This document shows positions 35,806 to 46,549 of a stretch of DNA of 64,000 bases, piece by piece. The notes below the pieces were generated by a model. The model saw only the letters and a list, made by a program, of their open reading frames with translations. It was not told where the DNA came from and did no database searches. A program made the translations under genes and the position numbers. The first letter of the stretch is position 1, and the number at the start of each line of letters is the position of its first letter. The stretch comes from Gnetum montanum (lineage: Eukaryota; Streptophyta; Gnetopsida; Gnetales; Gnetaceae): contig MNCI01006151.1 in assembly GCA_015680685.1 (NCBI GenBank), positions 175,642-239,641 of the forward strand, given 5' to 3'.

Positions 35806-36871
35806 TGAGGATTGTTAAACTTAGAAGGGGGGGGGATGAATAAGTTCCCCAAAAACATTCTCTAACACAAAGCACACACCAATTTTAATGTGGTTTCCCA
35901 ACTTGGGTAGTCCACACTCAAAAGGTAGTTCACAAGCACACCTCTAGACTTTGTTCCTTCCAAAATGAAGTTTGAAGGGTACTAGACCCTGTACAAGCTC
36001 TAAGATCCACTCTAAAGTGATTCAATGCTATGAATCCACTCAACCTTGCAAGGTCCCAATAAGCTTAGAATGTGGTTTCAAGGATCCTACCACCTTTACA
36101 ACTTGAGCTCCGCTCCAGAGTGTTGTGGCACTACATCAACACTCAATCTTGCAAGATCCCAACAAGCTCAAGTAAGATGCCTTCTTGCAAGAAGCACATC
36201 AACCCCGTAGGACAATACAAGAGAACTATAATCATAAGGAATGAATGCAACTAAGTTTGTTGATCCTTGTACTTTGAGGCATAGTATACTTTGATTAAAT
36301 ACAAAAAAAAATGATGATTTACAATTGATAGTATCAAATATTGCACATTTTCCAATGAGAATAAATTCTTCTTATAGCCAATATGTTTCCAAAATCACCT
36401 TGGCATTTTTGCAATAGGTAACTAATAGTCACTAGAGATGTCTTCCCCAAGACTGAGACATCTTTCTGTAATTGACGTTTATTCTAGAAAGACGTCTTCT
36501 TTATGAAAAAGATATCTTTCTACATTTGACTTTTATTCTACAAAGATGTCTTCTTCACATGAAAGATGTTTTTATGTACCAAAAGATGTCTTCTATTTTC
36601 TAGACACGTCTTCTTATGTGCTACCTTCAATTCTATTAAGACATCTTCTATTTCTTAGAGATGTCTTTCTTTAGCTTCCTTTAGCCTATGAAATCTTTGT
36701 TCCTTGTGCATGTTCTTTAACTTCTACACACCTTCTTATCTAAATCCAAGTTCTTGATGATGTCTCTATGAAGTCATTGTCCACACATAATCCTGCCCTA
36801 TAAAAAAACATCACATAAACATCCTATGTTCTCCATTTTTTTTAAGGTTTCAACATACCAAAACGTCAACA
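35806..36871 (-). repeat. 3' LTR of copia B (1,066 bp)
   Basis: It starts TGAGGATTGTTAAAC and ends GTCAACA, and is the ungapped counterpart of the copia A LTR. It interrupts the chromovirus integrase. A cluster of AAGA(C/T)(A/G)TCTT palindromes lies at 36,420-36,670. Confidence 0.88.
36420..36672. repeat. cluster of short AAGACGTCTT-type palindromes in copia B U3
   Basis: Eight or more variants of AAGACGTCTTC occur (for example 36,487-36,500 AAAGACGTCTTCTT and AAAAGATATCTTTC), spaced about 20-40 bp. On the minus strand they fall within the U3 start of the LTR, where enhancers lie. The equivalent copia A block (18,270-18,440) keeps the pattern, more decayed. Confidence 0.7.
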
Positions 36872-36887
36872 ATTTCCCCCTTTTTGG
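36872..36887 (-). promoter_or_regulatory. copia B polypurine tract
   Basis: The minus strand reads CCAAAAAGGGGGAAAT immediately before the LTR start TGTTGACG. Confidence 0.9.
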
Positions 36888-37049
36888 TAATGCCCAAAAC
36901 TTAAGAAAATAGATTATTCTTATCCTAATACATAACAACACATAAGATACATCTTTCCCTTTCTGTACATAACCAAAAAAAAGGTGAGGCAAGCTCCCCC
37001 TAAATAAGTGCATAAAAAATATATTTGTTTTTTTTGTTTTTATATAATT

Positions 37050-38480
37050 TTTTGTTATTATCTTATTAAAATAGAAATAATAGAAATACTTACATGAAAG
37101 GATAGGGTCCTATCCCCATATCCTTGCATAGAGAGACTAACAAATGTTCATCTAAAGCTTTGGTGAAGGCATCAGCTAGTTGGCTTTCTGTTCCAATAAG
37201 CTCTAGTCTTACATGGCCATGTTGTGTATGTTCTCATATAAAGTGAAGAAGAATCTTAGTATGTTTGGTATGAGAATGTTGGATGGGATTTTTTGTCATG
37301 TTGATGGTACTCTTGTTATCATACTAAATAGGTGTCGAGTTTGTTTTACTCCTAAATCTTTGAGAGTTTCTTTCATCCAAAGTAATTGAGCACAATAACT
37401 ACCAGTAGAGATATATTCAACTTCTATTATTGAGAGAGTCATAGAAGTTTACTTCTTGGTTGTCCAAGAAACAAGACTTCTTCCCAAGAAGAAATAGTTT
37501 CCACTTGTGCTATGGCAATCATCAAAATAACTTGCCCAATCTACATCACAATATTCAGCAAGATCAAGTGGAGAATCCTTTAGATACCAAAGGCCCCAGT
37601 TAGTAGTACCTTTTAAGTAATTAAAAATATGTTTAATAGCCTTGTAATGAGATTCCTTTGGAGCTATCTAGTATCTGGCACACAATCCTACACTTAAAGC
37701 TATATTTTATCTACTAGTGATTAAATAAAGAAGACTACCTATCATACGTCTATAAAGCTTGGTATCAACAAGCTTACCTTGATCACCTTTAATAAATTTA
37801 TAATTTGTAGCCATATAAGTACCTTTAACTTTAACATTAGCTAAGCTGTATTTAAGTAGGAGATCTTTTAAAATTTGGTTTGATAGATAAAGGTTCCATT
37901 AGTTGTTTGATAGATTTTTTAAATCCAAGAAAGTTCTTAAGTTCTTCCATCATGCTCATTTCAAATTTAAACTGCATGAGATTAGAATCTTGCAAATAAT
38001 TTCATCAGTGGCACCAAAAGTCATGCCATGGACATAAATTTGAACTATTAGAAGATCTTTACCTTCTCTTTTAAGAAACAAAGTAACATTAGCTTTACCT
38101 CATTCAAATCCATTGGTTGTAAGGTTTTAAGAGAGTCTTTCATACCAAGCCCTTAGACCTTGTTTAAGATCATAAAGATCTTTCATGGGCTTGTACACAT
38201 AATCAAGCTTCATGGAATCAACAAATCCTTTAGGTTGTTTAATGTAAACTTCTTCTTGTATGGTTTCATTCAAGAAAGCACTTTTGACATCCATTTAATA
38301 GAGCTTCATGTTGTTAGTGCTAGCATAGGTAGGAAGAAGTCTAATAGATTCTAGCCTAGAAATAGGAGAAAACATTTTATCAAAATAAATTCCTTCATGT
38401 TGGTTGTATCCTTCCACAACCAATCTAGCCTTTATTTAATGATGTTTCCATTATCATCGGTCTTATTTCTAAAGACTCAT
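37050..38480 (-). pseudogene. reverse transcriptase-RNase H of copia B, decayed
   Basis: From about 38,470 leftward: RLVVEGYNQ.EGI-like entry, MDVKSAFLNETIQEEVYIKQ, PKGF, LYDLKQ and AWYERLS. The catalytic box at about 38,025-38,036 reads IYVHGM where YVDD is expected, so both Asp are lost. RNase H gives DWASYFDDCHSTSGNYFFLG and IIEVEYISTGSYCAQLLWMK, ending near 37,150. Stops and one or more frame changes are present. Confidence 0.88.
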
Positions 38481-39770
38481 TTTGTTCCAATAACAGGTTT
38501 ATCATCAGGCCTAGGTGTCAATTCCCGTACATCATTTCTAGCAAATTCAATGAGTTCATCTTGCATAGTAACATTCCAACCTTCCTCTCCTTCCACTTCC
38601 TTAAAATTTTTGGGTCCAATTTGTGAAAGATATATGGAGAAAGCATACATCTCTTTCATTTGATTCTAGTATGAACACCATCTTTAACTTCCCTAATGAC
38701 ATCATTAGGAGAATGAGTTTTGCTTAGTCTGGGCATTTTTGGTTGGGTACAAAATATCTTATGAAGTTCATCCTCATTTTCTCTTTCATGATTACTACTA
38801 GATTCTTAAACATTTTCATCTTGCACTTGAGTGGGGCTAGACAATTTTTGAATGGGAGTAGCTTCTTCATCAAGTTGACAACAAGTAATAGCATGATCAT
38901 CTATTTTGACATTTATGGTTTCTTCTTTAGTATCCATGCTTTTATTAGACACTCTATAAGCCCTTCTAACTAGAGAATATCCTAATAAAATACCTTCATC
39001 AATTTTCACATCAAACTTTCTCAAGCTATCTTTATCATTTAGAATATAGCATTTTGAACCAAAAACATGAACATAAGCTACTCATGGTTTTCTACTAGTC
39101 CACAATTCATAAGGAGTTTTAAAAGTGAATCTTCTTACCAAAAATTTTTTGGATACACAATAAACAATGTTGATGGCTTTAGCACAAAAGTGATGAGGAA
39201 GACTTTGATCATTTAATATGATGCTTTCCATCTTATTTAAGATTTTGTTTCCTTGTTCAGCTACCCCATTTTGTTAAGGAGTTCTTGTAGCAAAGAATTG
39301 ATGAAGAATACTATTCATTTGATAAAATTGTTTAAACTTTACATTTTTAAATCCACTGCCATTATCACTTCTAATAACTTTAATACCATATCATTTTTCT
39401 TTCTAGATCTAATCTCTAATTCTCAAAAAATGATCAAATACCTCATCTTTGTGATATAAAAATGCAACCCAAGTAAAGTAAGAATAATCATTAACAATGG
39501 TCAAAAAATATCTTTTCTTTCCCAAGATAAGTGTTTGAATTGGATTAACCATATCCATATGAAGTAGATCTAATGGATGAGTAGTAGAAATACAATTTTT
39601 CTTATCAAATCTTACCCTCGTTTGTTTTCCTTTTTGATAAGCTCTACATGTATTTAGGCTGAAATCGTTGAGCTTGGGGAGACCACAAAGAATTTCTTTT
39701 GATACCAAGGTTTGAAGAATTTCCTTATTTATGTGGCCTAGCTTCCAATGCCAAAGATGTGTATCATCTG
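38477..39770 (-). pseudogene. integrase and pre-RT linker of copia B, truncated
   Basis: Minus 39,409-39,770 gives LWHWKLGHINKEILQTLVSK, CRAYQKGKQTRVRF, PLDLLHMDMV and DYSYFTWVAFL: the copia pre-integrase HHCC domain and the first catalytic Asp. Minus 38,806-39,024 gives KIDEGILLGYS and AYRVSN (C-terminal domain), and 38,477-38,659 gives the pre-RT linker ending PRPDDKPVIGTK. The first codons of the pre-integrase domain are replaced by LTR X sequence at 39,771. Confidence 0.9.
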
Positions 39771-40660
39771 TGATGAGCAGCATAGTACCCATATGCCCAA
39801 CCATACAAATCACAAAATGTGCATCTGTGATCCAGTCAAATTCCATCGACTTTATCATTTTCGATGCACTAGTCCTTTAGGAAGTAAATCCAACCTTAAG
39901 GTTAATTGTTGTCTTCCCAATTACACTTGTGACATTTGTTAGTATGATTAAGTGTAACTAAGACATCCAATTTTTATCATTTTTTGTTTTATAGTTTGGT
40001 TCTCAAAACGTGGATAAAATGAATTTTAATTAACTAAACTAAATTAACTAATCAAATAGCATATAACTATTCCTAACATAAGAATCTAATCCCACTTTCT
40101 GTACACATCTTGAACCCATGTATCCACTGTTAGGTAATCAAGTGCTATGCTACTAGGCGTAGCAACCAATAACACTGCTGGGATTACCAAGCGAATACGT
40201 GTTATCCTCAAAGCAATCATACTTATGTGTGTAATCTATCTAGCTTAATTGTTTCATTAATGTAATAACTGAAAAATATTTAATAACTAATGGAAAAAAT
40301 TTAATAAATAATTAAAAAAATTTAATGCATAATTGAAATAGCTAGTCTATTTAGAAAGCTCGTCTTTATTGTTACACACACTATTGTGCTTAGGTACAAC
40401 AATGCTCGAATAAAGATCCATACACTTAATGACTCCTACTGCAAGCACTCAGGGAAAAATTCTAACTCTCAAATAGAAAAATTTTAAAAGCTCCACTACA
40501 AGTACAATCTCTAATTACCATAAATGTGGCTACACATGTGTATGTATAGCTAAATATCAACATTGCATCAATGGGGGCCTCGTCGACACATGGTAAGATG
40601 CGTCGACTAGGCCTCGTCAACAAGCCCTTATCAACGTAGCCAAATGAGTCCAAGTCATCA
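39771..40660 (-). repeat. 3' LTR of element X (subfamily C, 890 bp)
   Basis: It starts TGATGAGCAG, ends AAGTCATCA, and is inserted in the copia B integrase; the preceding ATCTG is the candidate target duplication. R/U5 matches the other TGATGAG LTRs (CAACCATACAAAT, GATCCAGTCAAATTCC), but the U3 is different: repeated GTCGACGAGGCC-like motifs (about 40,577-40,620) and no GATATC palindrome or 34-bp repeat. Confidence 0.85.
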
Positions 40661-40917
40661 TACCCCCACAACTAAATGAAAACTTGTCCTTGAGCTCTTT
40701 TACAAAATTGGAAATGTATGGGATTATTGACTTACTTTTTTTGAAACAAAACAAATTGACTAACTTGACAAAAATTGAAGTGCCCAAGTGTATGAATCCA
40801 CACATTATAAAGAATGACGGTGTTCAAGACACAAAATTGAACACCATGACACAACTCTTCAAAAATGGACAGCATGTTCCTTGATGTTGTAAAGTTGTTG
40901 GAGAAGATCATACAGTC
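40661..40917 (-). other. 3' end of element X with polypurine tract
   Basis: The minus strand reads TTGTGGGGGTA just before the LTR start. The next 250 bp match the 3' internal ends of the elements at 40,918-46,549 and 48,629-58,727 (for example AAATGTATGGGATTATTGAC). It is interrupted at 40,917 by the element with duplication CAGTC. Confidence 0.75.
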
Positions 40918-41672
40918 TGATGAGCTATGATATCGCATCAGCTGTGATATCGCGTACGTGATATCACAGTCCATCGCTAGTTCTATAAATAAGAGGTGGC
41001 TTTCCCTTGTTTACACATCTAGATCTAGACCCTTAGCTAAACTCTGGTAGTTTTACCATTCCAGAGAGAGAATAATTTCCATGTGCCTATAGTAGGAGTC
41101 TTAAAGTGAATGGATCTTTATTGAAGCAAATTATACCTGAGCACACATTTGTGTACGGCAATAAAGATGAACTTTCTGATAAACCTTGCAGTGCATGGAC
41201 TAAGCTAAATAGGATTTAATTATTGTTAAATGTTTAAATTCTTTCCTAGAAAATTAATCTCTCTCAACCCTCAACTCTCCTAGTTAAGTGCATTCAGTAC
41301 GACTACTTTGAGCACGTGTGCAAGGCTTGGTAAACCAGTAACGAATAGTGTTTGGTAATCCCAGCAGCATTGCACTGGTTTAGGGTGTGTACGGCAAGTG
41401 GGAATGGATACTAGTGCTAGGGAAATTAGAACTTAGTTAGCAAAAGTTAGTCACTTAGTCTCTTCACCCTTTCCCTCATTAGCATAGGTGTTAAAAATAG
41501 AAAAGATATAAAAATTACATACCTCAAACTTACTTAACCATACAACCGTGACAATACAAGTAAGTTTAGGAAGACAATGATTGATTAACCTTAACTGTTC
41601 CATAAGGCACGTAAGAACTTGATTCTTGGAGTTTCACCAGATCACATCTAAGAAACTCGTATTTGTATGGTT
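40918..41672 (+). repeat. 5' LTR of gag-protease-only element, truncated
   Basis: It starts TGATGAGCTATG and carries the palindrome at 40,946-40,965, a TATA box (TATAAAT, 40,984-40,990) and CAATAAAGATGAAC. Similarity to the 3' LTR stops after TTGTATGG near 41,671, so the last roughly 30 bp (TGAGTGTAGGGGTACC.. ..CATCA) and the primer site are missing. Confidence 0.88.
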
Positions 41673-42530
41673 CAAGGACACTAGTAAAAGAAGCAGAAAG
41701 TTGGTACCAGTCCTTAGAACCGGAAAACATTAGGAGGTGGAGTACAATGCTAGAACTATTTAATAACAAGTATCAAACGTACTCCTAAGTGTCCAACCTG
41801 TGAAAAAAAATCCAAGGATGGAAGCAGGGAAATCATGAATCCTTGGATGCTACCATGGACCATTATTATACACTGTTACAGCGTTGCCTAGGCCATGGTT
41901 ACTCGCAGCAGGATCAACTACGCCATCTCGTAGATGGACTTAGGCATGAAACTAGGAGAACCCTTGGAACATATGCCCAAGGTAGATTATCTGAGCTTAG
42001 GTCCCATCAGATCCATTGATTGTTGGAACAAGTAGCTAAGGAAGAAGGATAGCTACGTAAGAGAGAAAGTGCGGAAGAATACAATGGCAATCCTTCTATC
42101 CAAAAAAGGGGAGTAAGATTCTATGAGGAGGAGGATGAGTCACCACTTGAAGAGTTGGTGAATAGGAAAACCTTTTCACTCCAAAAATTAACAATAGAAG
42201 TGTTTGCTAAGGTAGATGAAATGTGGGACTCCTTAGATAGCAAATTTGAAACTGTTCTAAAAATCATAGAGTCTAAGGAGTGAGGTAGTGATTATGATAA
42301 AAAGAAGAAGAGGGATTTGGACCATGCACGTAACAAAGGTAAGGGTAAAATGGCTATCACTGGAGAGGTTTTGGATTCTGACACAGACAATGATGGTGGA
42401 TGTGAGATATGCCAATATGGCCATCCTAAGGGATGTTGCCCAATAATCTCACACCTGTAAGAGTCTGGGGTGTATGCACTTAACCCAAAACTTAACAAAC
42501 AGCAAGCACCTCGTTGGTTACCTTAACCCC
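41673..42530 (+). pseudogene. Gag (C-terminal two-thirds) of gag-protease-only element
   Basis: EAESWYQSLEP.NIRRWSTMLELF begins right at the deletion junction. HYYTLLQRCLGHGYSQ, HLVDGLRHETRR and YAQGRLSELRSHQI follow, closely matching the complete element at 56,202-56,459. A charged segment leads to a compact knuckle C-E-I-C-Q-Y-G-H-P-K-G-C (42,401-42,436), spacing C-x2-C-x3-H-x3-C. Role: particle formation. Several TAG/TGA stops. Confidence 0.82.
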
Positions 42531-43930
42531 AAGGTAACCCAAGGCAATTCCACCAACCATTAACGTATTACCCTAGTGGAACTTCAACACAACCTATTGA
42601 GTAACACCAGTAGTGGCAATACCCACAGTCATGGGGGATGCCACCACCAAGGCAACAATACCCTTACCGTTAACCGGATCCATATGGCTACTACATGTAG
42701 TAGCCAATCTCTCCAAGTGACTCTATCAGTCATGCGACCCCACAACATCACTACCAAGCTTGGGAGTATTATAGGACTACTTCTCCTAGAAGAGATACAC
42801 CACATGCATACCATCCTCCAAATCCATTCGCAACTCTTACACTGATAGCTCCACTACCACTCGCTCCAGTGATGCAAGGGGAACTCCCCACTCAGTTGCA
42901 GCAACACAATGCTATGAGAGCTTTAAACCTTCAACCCATTGCTGGTTCTAACCACAATACAAGGAGAAGAGCTTTCTTCAAAATCAACAGTTCACACAAG
43001 CTCTCACAACCACAAGTAGTTGAGCCTCCGAACATTCCTCCATCAAATAATGCTTCGAAGCTCCCTTCAAACCAACAACAGGGTTCAACGCACACAGTTA
43101 TGTTAACACATACCTTTATTAACTGGATCAAGGAGGGCCACCTTCCTAGGAAATTCTCTAATCCTGGAAGTCTCTTGATTTATCTCCAAGTCGTTGGGAA
43201 TGAACCTTGTAAAGCTCTTCTAGACTCAGGTTTCGAAGTCAACTTAATATCACAGCAAATGTATATAGCCTAGAACCTACCTCCACTAAAGAAGAGTAAT
43301 ATTGGCTTAGAGCTGGCTGACCAGTCCATCACTATTCCCTTGGGACTAGTGGAGGACATTGTTACCACTGTGTATGGTTGGTCATACCCAACTGATTTCC
43401 TAGTGATACAAGTCAACAATGACAAAGGGAACTTCCCACTAATAATGGAAAGGGCATGGCTAAGTACTATTAACGCATGACTAGGAATCTATGATCTTTC
43501 CCTAGAAATATCTAAGGAAAACACTTGTGGAAAGAACGAGAAGAAGAAAGTTTCATGCATCACATACAATGATACAGAGGATGATGGTGTACAGGGATGT
43601 TCAACATTATGTGCATGCAACTGGTGTGCCCAGGAAATCAACATACAAAGGTGCCTATATGTAGCAACCACACAACAAGAAAACACCCAATGGTTGATAG
43701 CTAATCAAGAGATAAACTCACCAATATGCATGGAACTAACTAGGGGACCAACATGCACTCATGTCAAAAGCGTAGATACATTAGAGCAAGAGCGTCGCCA
43801 ACTTCCAACCCTTAACCTGAAAACATCAATGGGGAGAAGTTGGACACTTCTAAAAAATTCAAACAAGTGCTCACTATTTCGGATCTCTCCCTTTCAATTT
43901 AGTCATGGGGGAGATGGCCACCTATGCTGA
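42531..43930 (+). pseudogene. Pro/Gln-rich linker and aspartic protease of gag-protease-only element
   Basis: The open frame 42,869-43,273 ends with GNEPCKALLDSGFEVNLISQ, a gypsy protease active site (D-S-G at about 43,223-43,231). Downstream, SITIPLGLVEDI, PTDFLVIQ and MERAWLSTINA match the rest of the protease (usual text LGRPWL). After about 43,500, a variable segment with CNWCAQ.INIQRCLYV corresponds to the protease-RT spacer of the complete element, ending at the deletion near 43,845. Confidence 0.82.
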
Positions 43931-45756
43931 TCAATCAAGGCCCTCAGTTTTCCTTTTAAGTTTTTATTTTACACATTTTTGTTTTGCAAATTTCTTTAAC
44001 TTTTCTTGTTTTTTTTTTTGCAACATCATTTATACTCTTTCATTTCTTCGTGTGTTTCTTTATTTTGTTTGATTCATCACCTAATGGTGGTATGAACTGT
44101 ATTCCATTGATTGCTAATGTTTGGTTTTTACCTTTGAGTTATAATGTTGATACTTTGGTATGGTTCTTTTGACATAATAGGTAATGAGTCCATGTCATCC
44201 ATTCACCCATGAATTTCTATGGTCTCTCTTGGCTTGGAAATGTACAGTCCCTTACTTAAATAATAAGAACTATTAATGAATCAGTGACTAGGCATTTCTC
44301 ACACTAAGGAAGAACTCAAGGATTGAAAAGAGTGTGAGCTCAAAGGGACTTGATGCATTTGTGTTGGCCATTCTCTTGGGTGCTTGGATGTTTTCTTCTT
44401 GGGTTTCCTTACCATTTCTAAGTTGCTCCATTATCAGGAAGCTGAGTTAATAAAAATAATAAGTCTTTGCATGGGGTGGTTCTCACGCAAAACACAAAAA
44501 AAAAATAGTGAGAATTCAAACCACACCACTTAGATGAAATAATCATTTGGAATACAAGCACTGGTTATGGAACTGAATAAGCATGTTCCCTCTAACTAAG
44601 GCCCTTCTCGCTTCCTACTTTCTCCTTTTTCATTTCATCGGAATAGTGGTGACTCTTTGGTAAAGACATTCTTGTTACTTCAAGTGGATGGATTGGCCAA
44701 GTGCATTAATGTGCAGTCACTAAATGTGATTGGTTTGAGGCCAAATTTGGAATGAGAACTACTAAGCCACATTAACCATAACTACACAAGGGGCTATACA
44801 CCACCTTGTTCTTGAGACTCCATTCCATTCTCTCCTTACCATCCTTCTTTCTCCATTTTTCACCTCATTGTCAGTTGTATGAATAGTCCATATTTTGGTT
44901 GATGCATTGTTTTCTTTTTGGTAAACTCTTGTGGTTAAGAATGTAAACTCTTTGAATGTGGGATTATCATGGCATTAAGGGCATGAGCCTACTTTGGGGA
45001 GGACCCACTGGCATTCCTATTTGGTGCATCTATTAATTTCTTTCCCCTAAAAATTTTTTGCAATCAACATTTATTTTGTTCATCTCCATCTTTGACATCC
45101 ATTTTATCGATGCTACCATTGTTTCTCTTTCTCCATCTTTTCTTATTCCTTATCTTTTTCCGTTCTATCACTACCAAAGGTTTGCTCTAATTCATGGGGA
45201 TCCTAGTCCAATTTTTTTGATTTTCTCCTAACCCCTACACCTCAGGTAGTCACCAGTATTATATCTCCAAGTTCACATTAGCCATATCACAACTCAGCCA
45301 ATGGACCTTACACTAAGGCAAGGTATTAACTACATTGTGATTCATTTACCCTTGCTAATATTAGACTATTTTGTGTGTACAAATGGTAATCATACAACAA
45401 CGGTTTGGATCTGGAGGAAACACTTGGAATGGACTGGTGTTCAAGCAGTTATTCAAGGAATAAGATTGATGAAGAGCTTATGGATGGACAATGAAAAGCG
45501 CAATCTTGGCATCGATAGCAATAGACTTCTTCTTTTCTCTCTCTCTTCTCTCCTCTCTCTCAGCTACCAAATAAGGCTGGATGTCAAATGTGTATAGTGT
45601 TCACTCATGTTATCATGAACACAAAATTTTGTCATGTATTGTAATGATTGATCCATTCACACATCATCCCATTCACCATTAGTGTCATTCAAGTCAATAA
45701 TCCCATGCCTATCCAATATTTTGTAAGGAACTCGAGGACAAGTTTTCATTCAACCA
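43846..45756 (+). other. 3' internal region of gag-protease-only element
   Basis: It aligns in reverse with 49,557-51,560 of the complete element (for example AGTCATGGGGGAGATGGCCA; GGCCCTTCTCGCTTCC). The open frame 45,301-45,597 (RQGINYIVIHLPLL, MDNEKRNLGIDSN) has a partial counterpart at 49,791-50,000. This is where Athila elements carry an env-like ORF, but no signal peptide, membrane segment or clear domain supports one. Confidence 0.55.
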
Positions 45757-45764
45757 TGGGGGTA
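45757..45764 (+). promoter_or_regulatory. polypurine tract
   Basis: TGGGGGTA directly precedes the LTR start TGATGAGC at 45,765. The same G-run is found in mirrored form at 40,661 and, weaker, at 49,547. Confidence 0.8.
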
Positions 45765-46549
45765 TGATGAGCTGCAATATCGTATCGACCCCTGCGATAT
45801 CACGTACGTGATATCATAGTCCATCACCAGTTCTACAAATAAGAGGTGGCTTTCCCTTGTTCACACATCTAGATCTAGACCCTTAGCTAAACTCTGGTAG
45901 TTTTACCATTCCAGAGATAGAATAATTTCCATGTGCCCATAGTAGGAGTCTTAAAGTGAACGGATCTTTATTCGAGCAAATTGTACCTGAGCATACATTT
46001 TTGTATGGCAATAAAGATGAACTTTCTGATAAACCTTGCAATGCATGGACTAAGCTAAATAGGATTTAATTATTTTTAAATGTTTAAATTCTTTCCTAGA
46101 TAATTAATCTCTCTCAACCCTCAACACTCCTAGTTAAGCATATTTAGTATGACCACTTCGAGCATGTGTGCAAGGCTTGGTAACCCAGTAACAAATAGCA
46201 TTTGGTAATCCCAGCAGTGTTGCACTAGGTCAGGGTATGTACAGCAAGTGGGAATGGATACTGGTGCTAGGGCAATTCGAACTTAGTTAGCGAAAGTTAG
46301 ACACTTAGTCTCTTTACCCTTTCCCTCATTAACATAGGCATTAAAAATAGAAAAGATATAAAAATCACATACCTCAAACTTACTTAACCATACAACTATG
46401 ACAATACAAGTAAGTTTGGGAAGATATGATTGATTAACCTTAAGTGTTCCATAAGGTGCGTAAGCACTTCGTCCTTGGAGTTCAACCAGATCACACATGA
46501 GATGCTCATATTCGTATGGTTGAGTGTAGGGGTACCTTGCCACCCATCA
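45765..46549 (+). repeat. 3' LTR of gag-protease-only element (785 bp)
   Basis: It starts TGATGAGCTGC and ends CCACCCATCA. It contains a perfect 20-bp palindrome (45,796-45,815), but its TATA box has decayed to TACAAAT (about 45,834). It ends with the shared U5 text GAGTGTAGGGGTACC. Confidence 0.9.

Larger units (their letters stand above)
35806..39770 (-). mobile_element. copia element B, 3' part
   Basis: A minus-strand copia of the same family as element A. From left: 3' LTR (35,806-36,871), purine tract, RNase H, RT, integrase. It is cut within the integrase N-terminus at 39,770 by the LTR of element X. Gag, protease and the 5' LTR are not in the window. Confidence 0.88.
40918..46549 (+). 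mobile_element. gag-protease-only Athila/Tat derivative, nested in element X
   Basis: Both flanks carry CAGTC (40,913-40,917 and 46,550-46,554). The LTRs are 40,918-41,672 (right end missing) and 45,765-46,549. The interior has Gag, knuckle and protease, then jumps directly to sequence that follows integrase in the complete element. RT, RNase H and integrase are absent (about 2.9 kb by comparison). A second deletion removed the 5' LTR end, the primer site and the Gag N-terminus. Mobility would have required enzymes from a relative. Confidence 0.9.

Noticed and set aside
42576-42845. Separate gene in the Ser/His/Gln-rich frames at 42.6-42.8 kb
   Set aside because: Same position and composition as the gag-protease linker of the complete element; frames 42,576-42,845 and 42,869-43,273 are one decayed polyprotein.
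43984-45597. Possible env-like ORF between integrase/protease and the 3' LTR of the Athila-type elements
   Set aside because: Only short frames, no signal peptide, transmembrane segment or conserved Cys pattern. The stretch is conserved between copies, but that can be UTR conservation.
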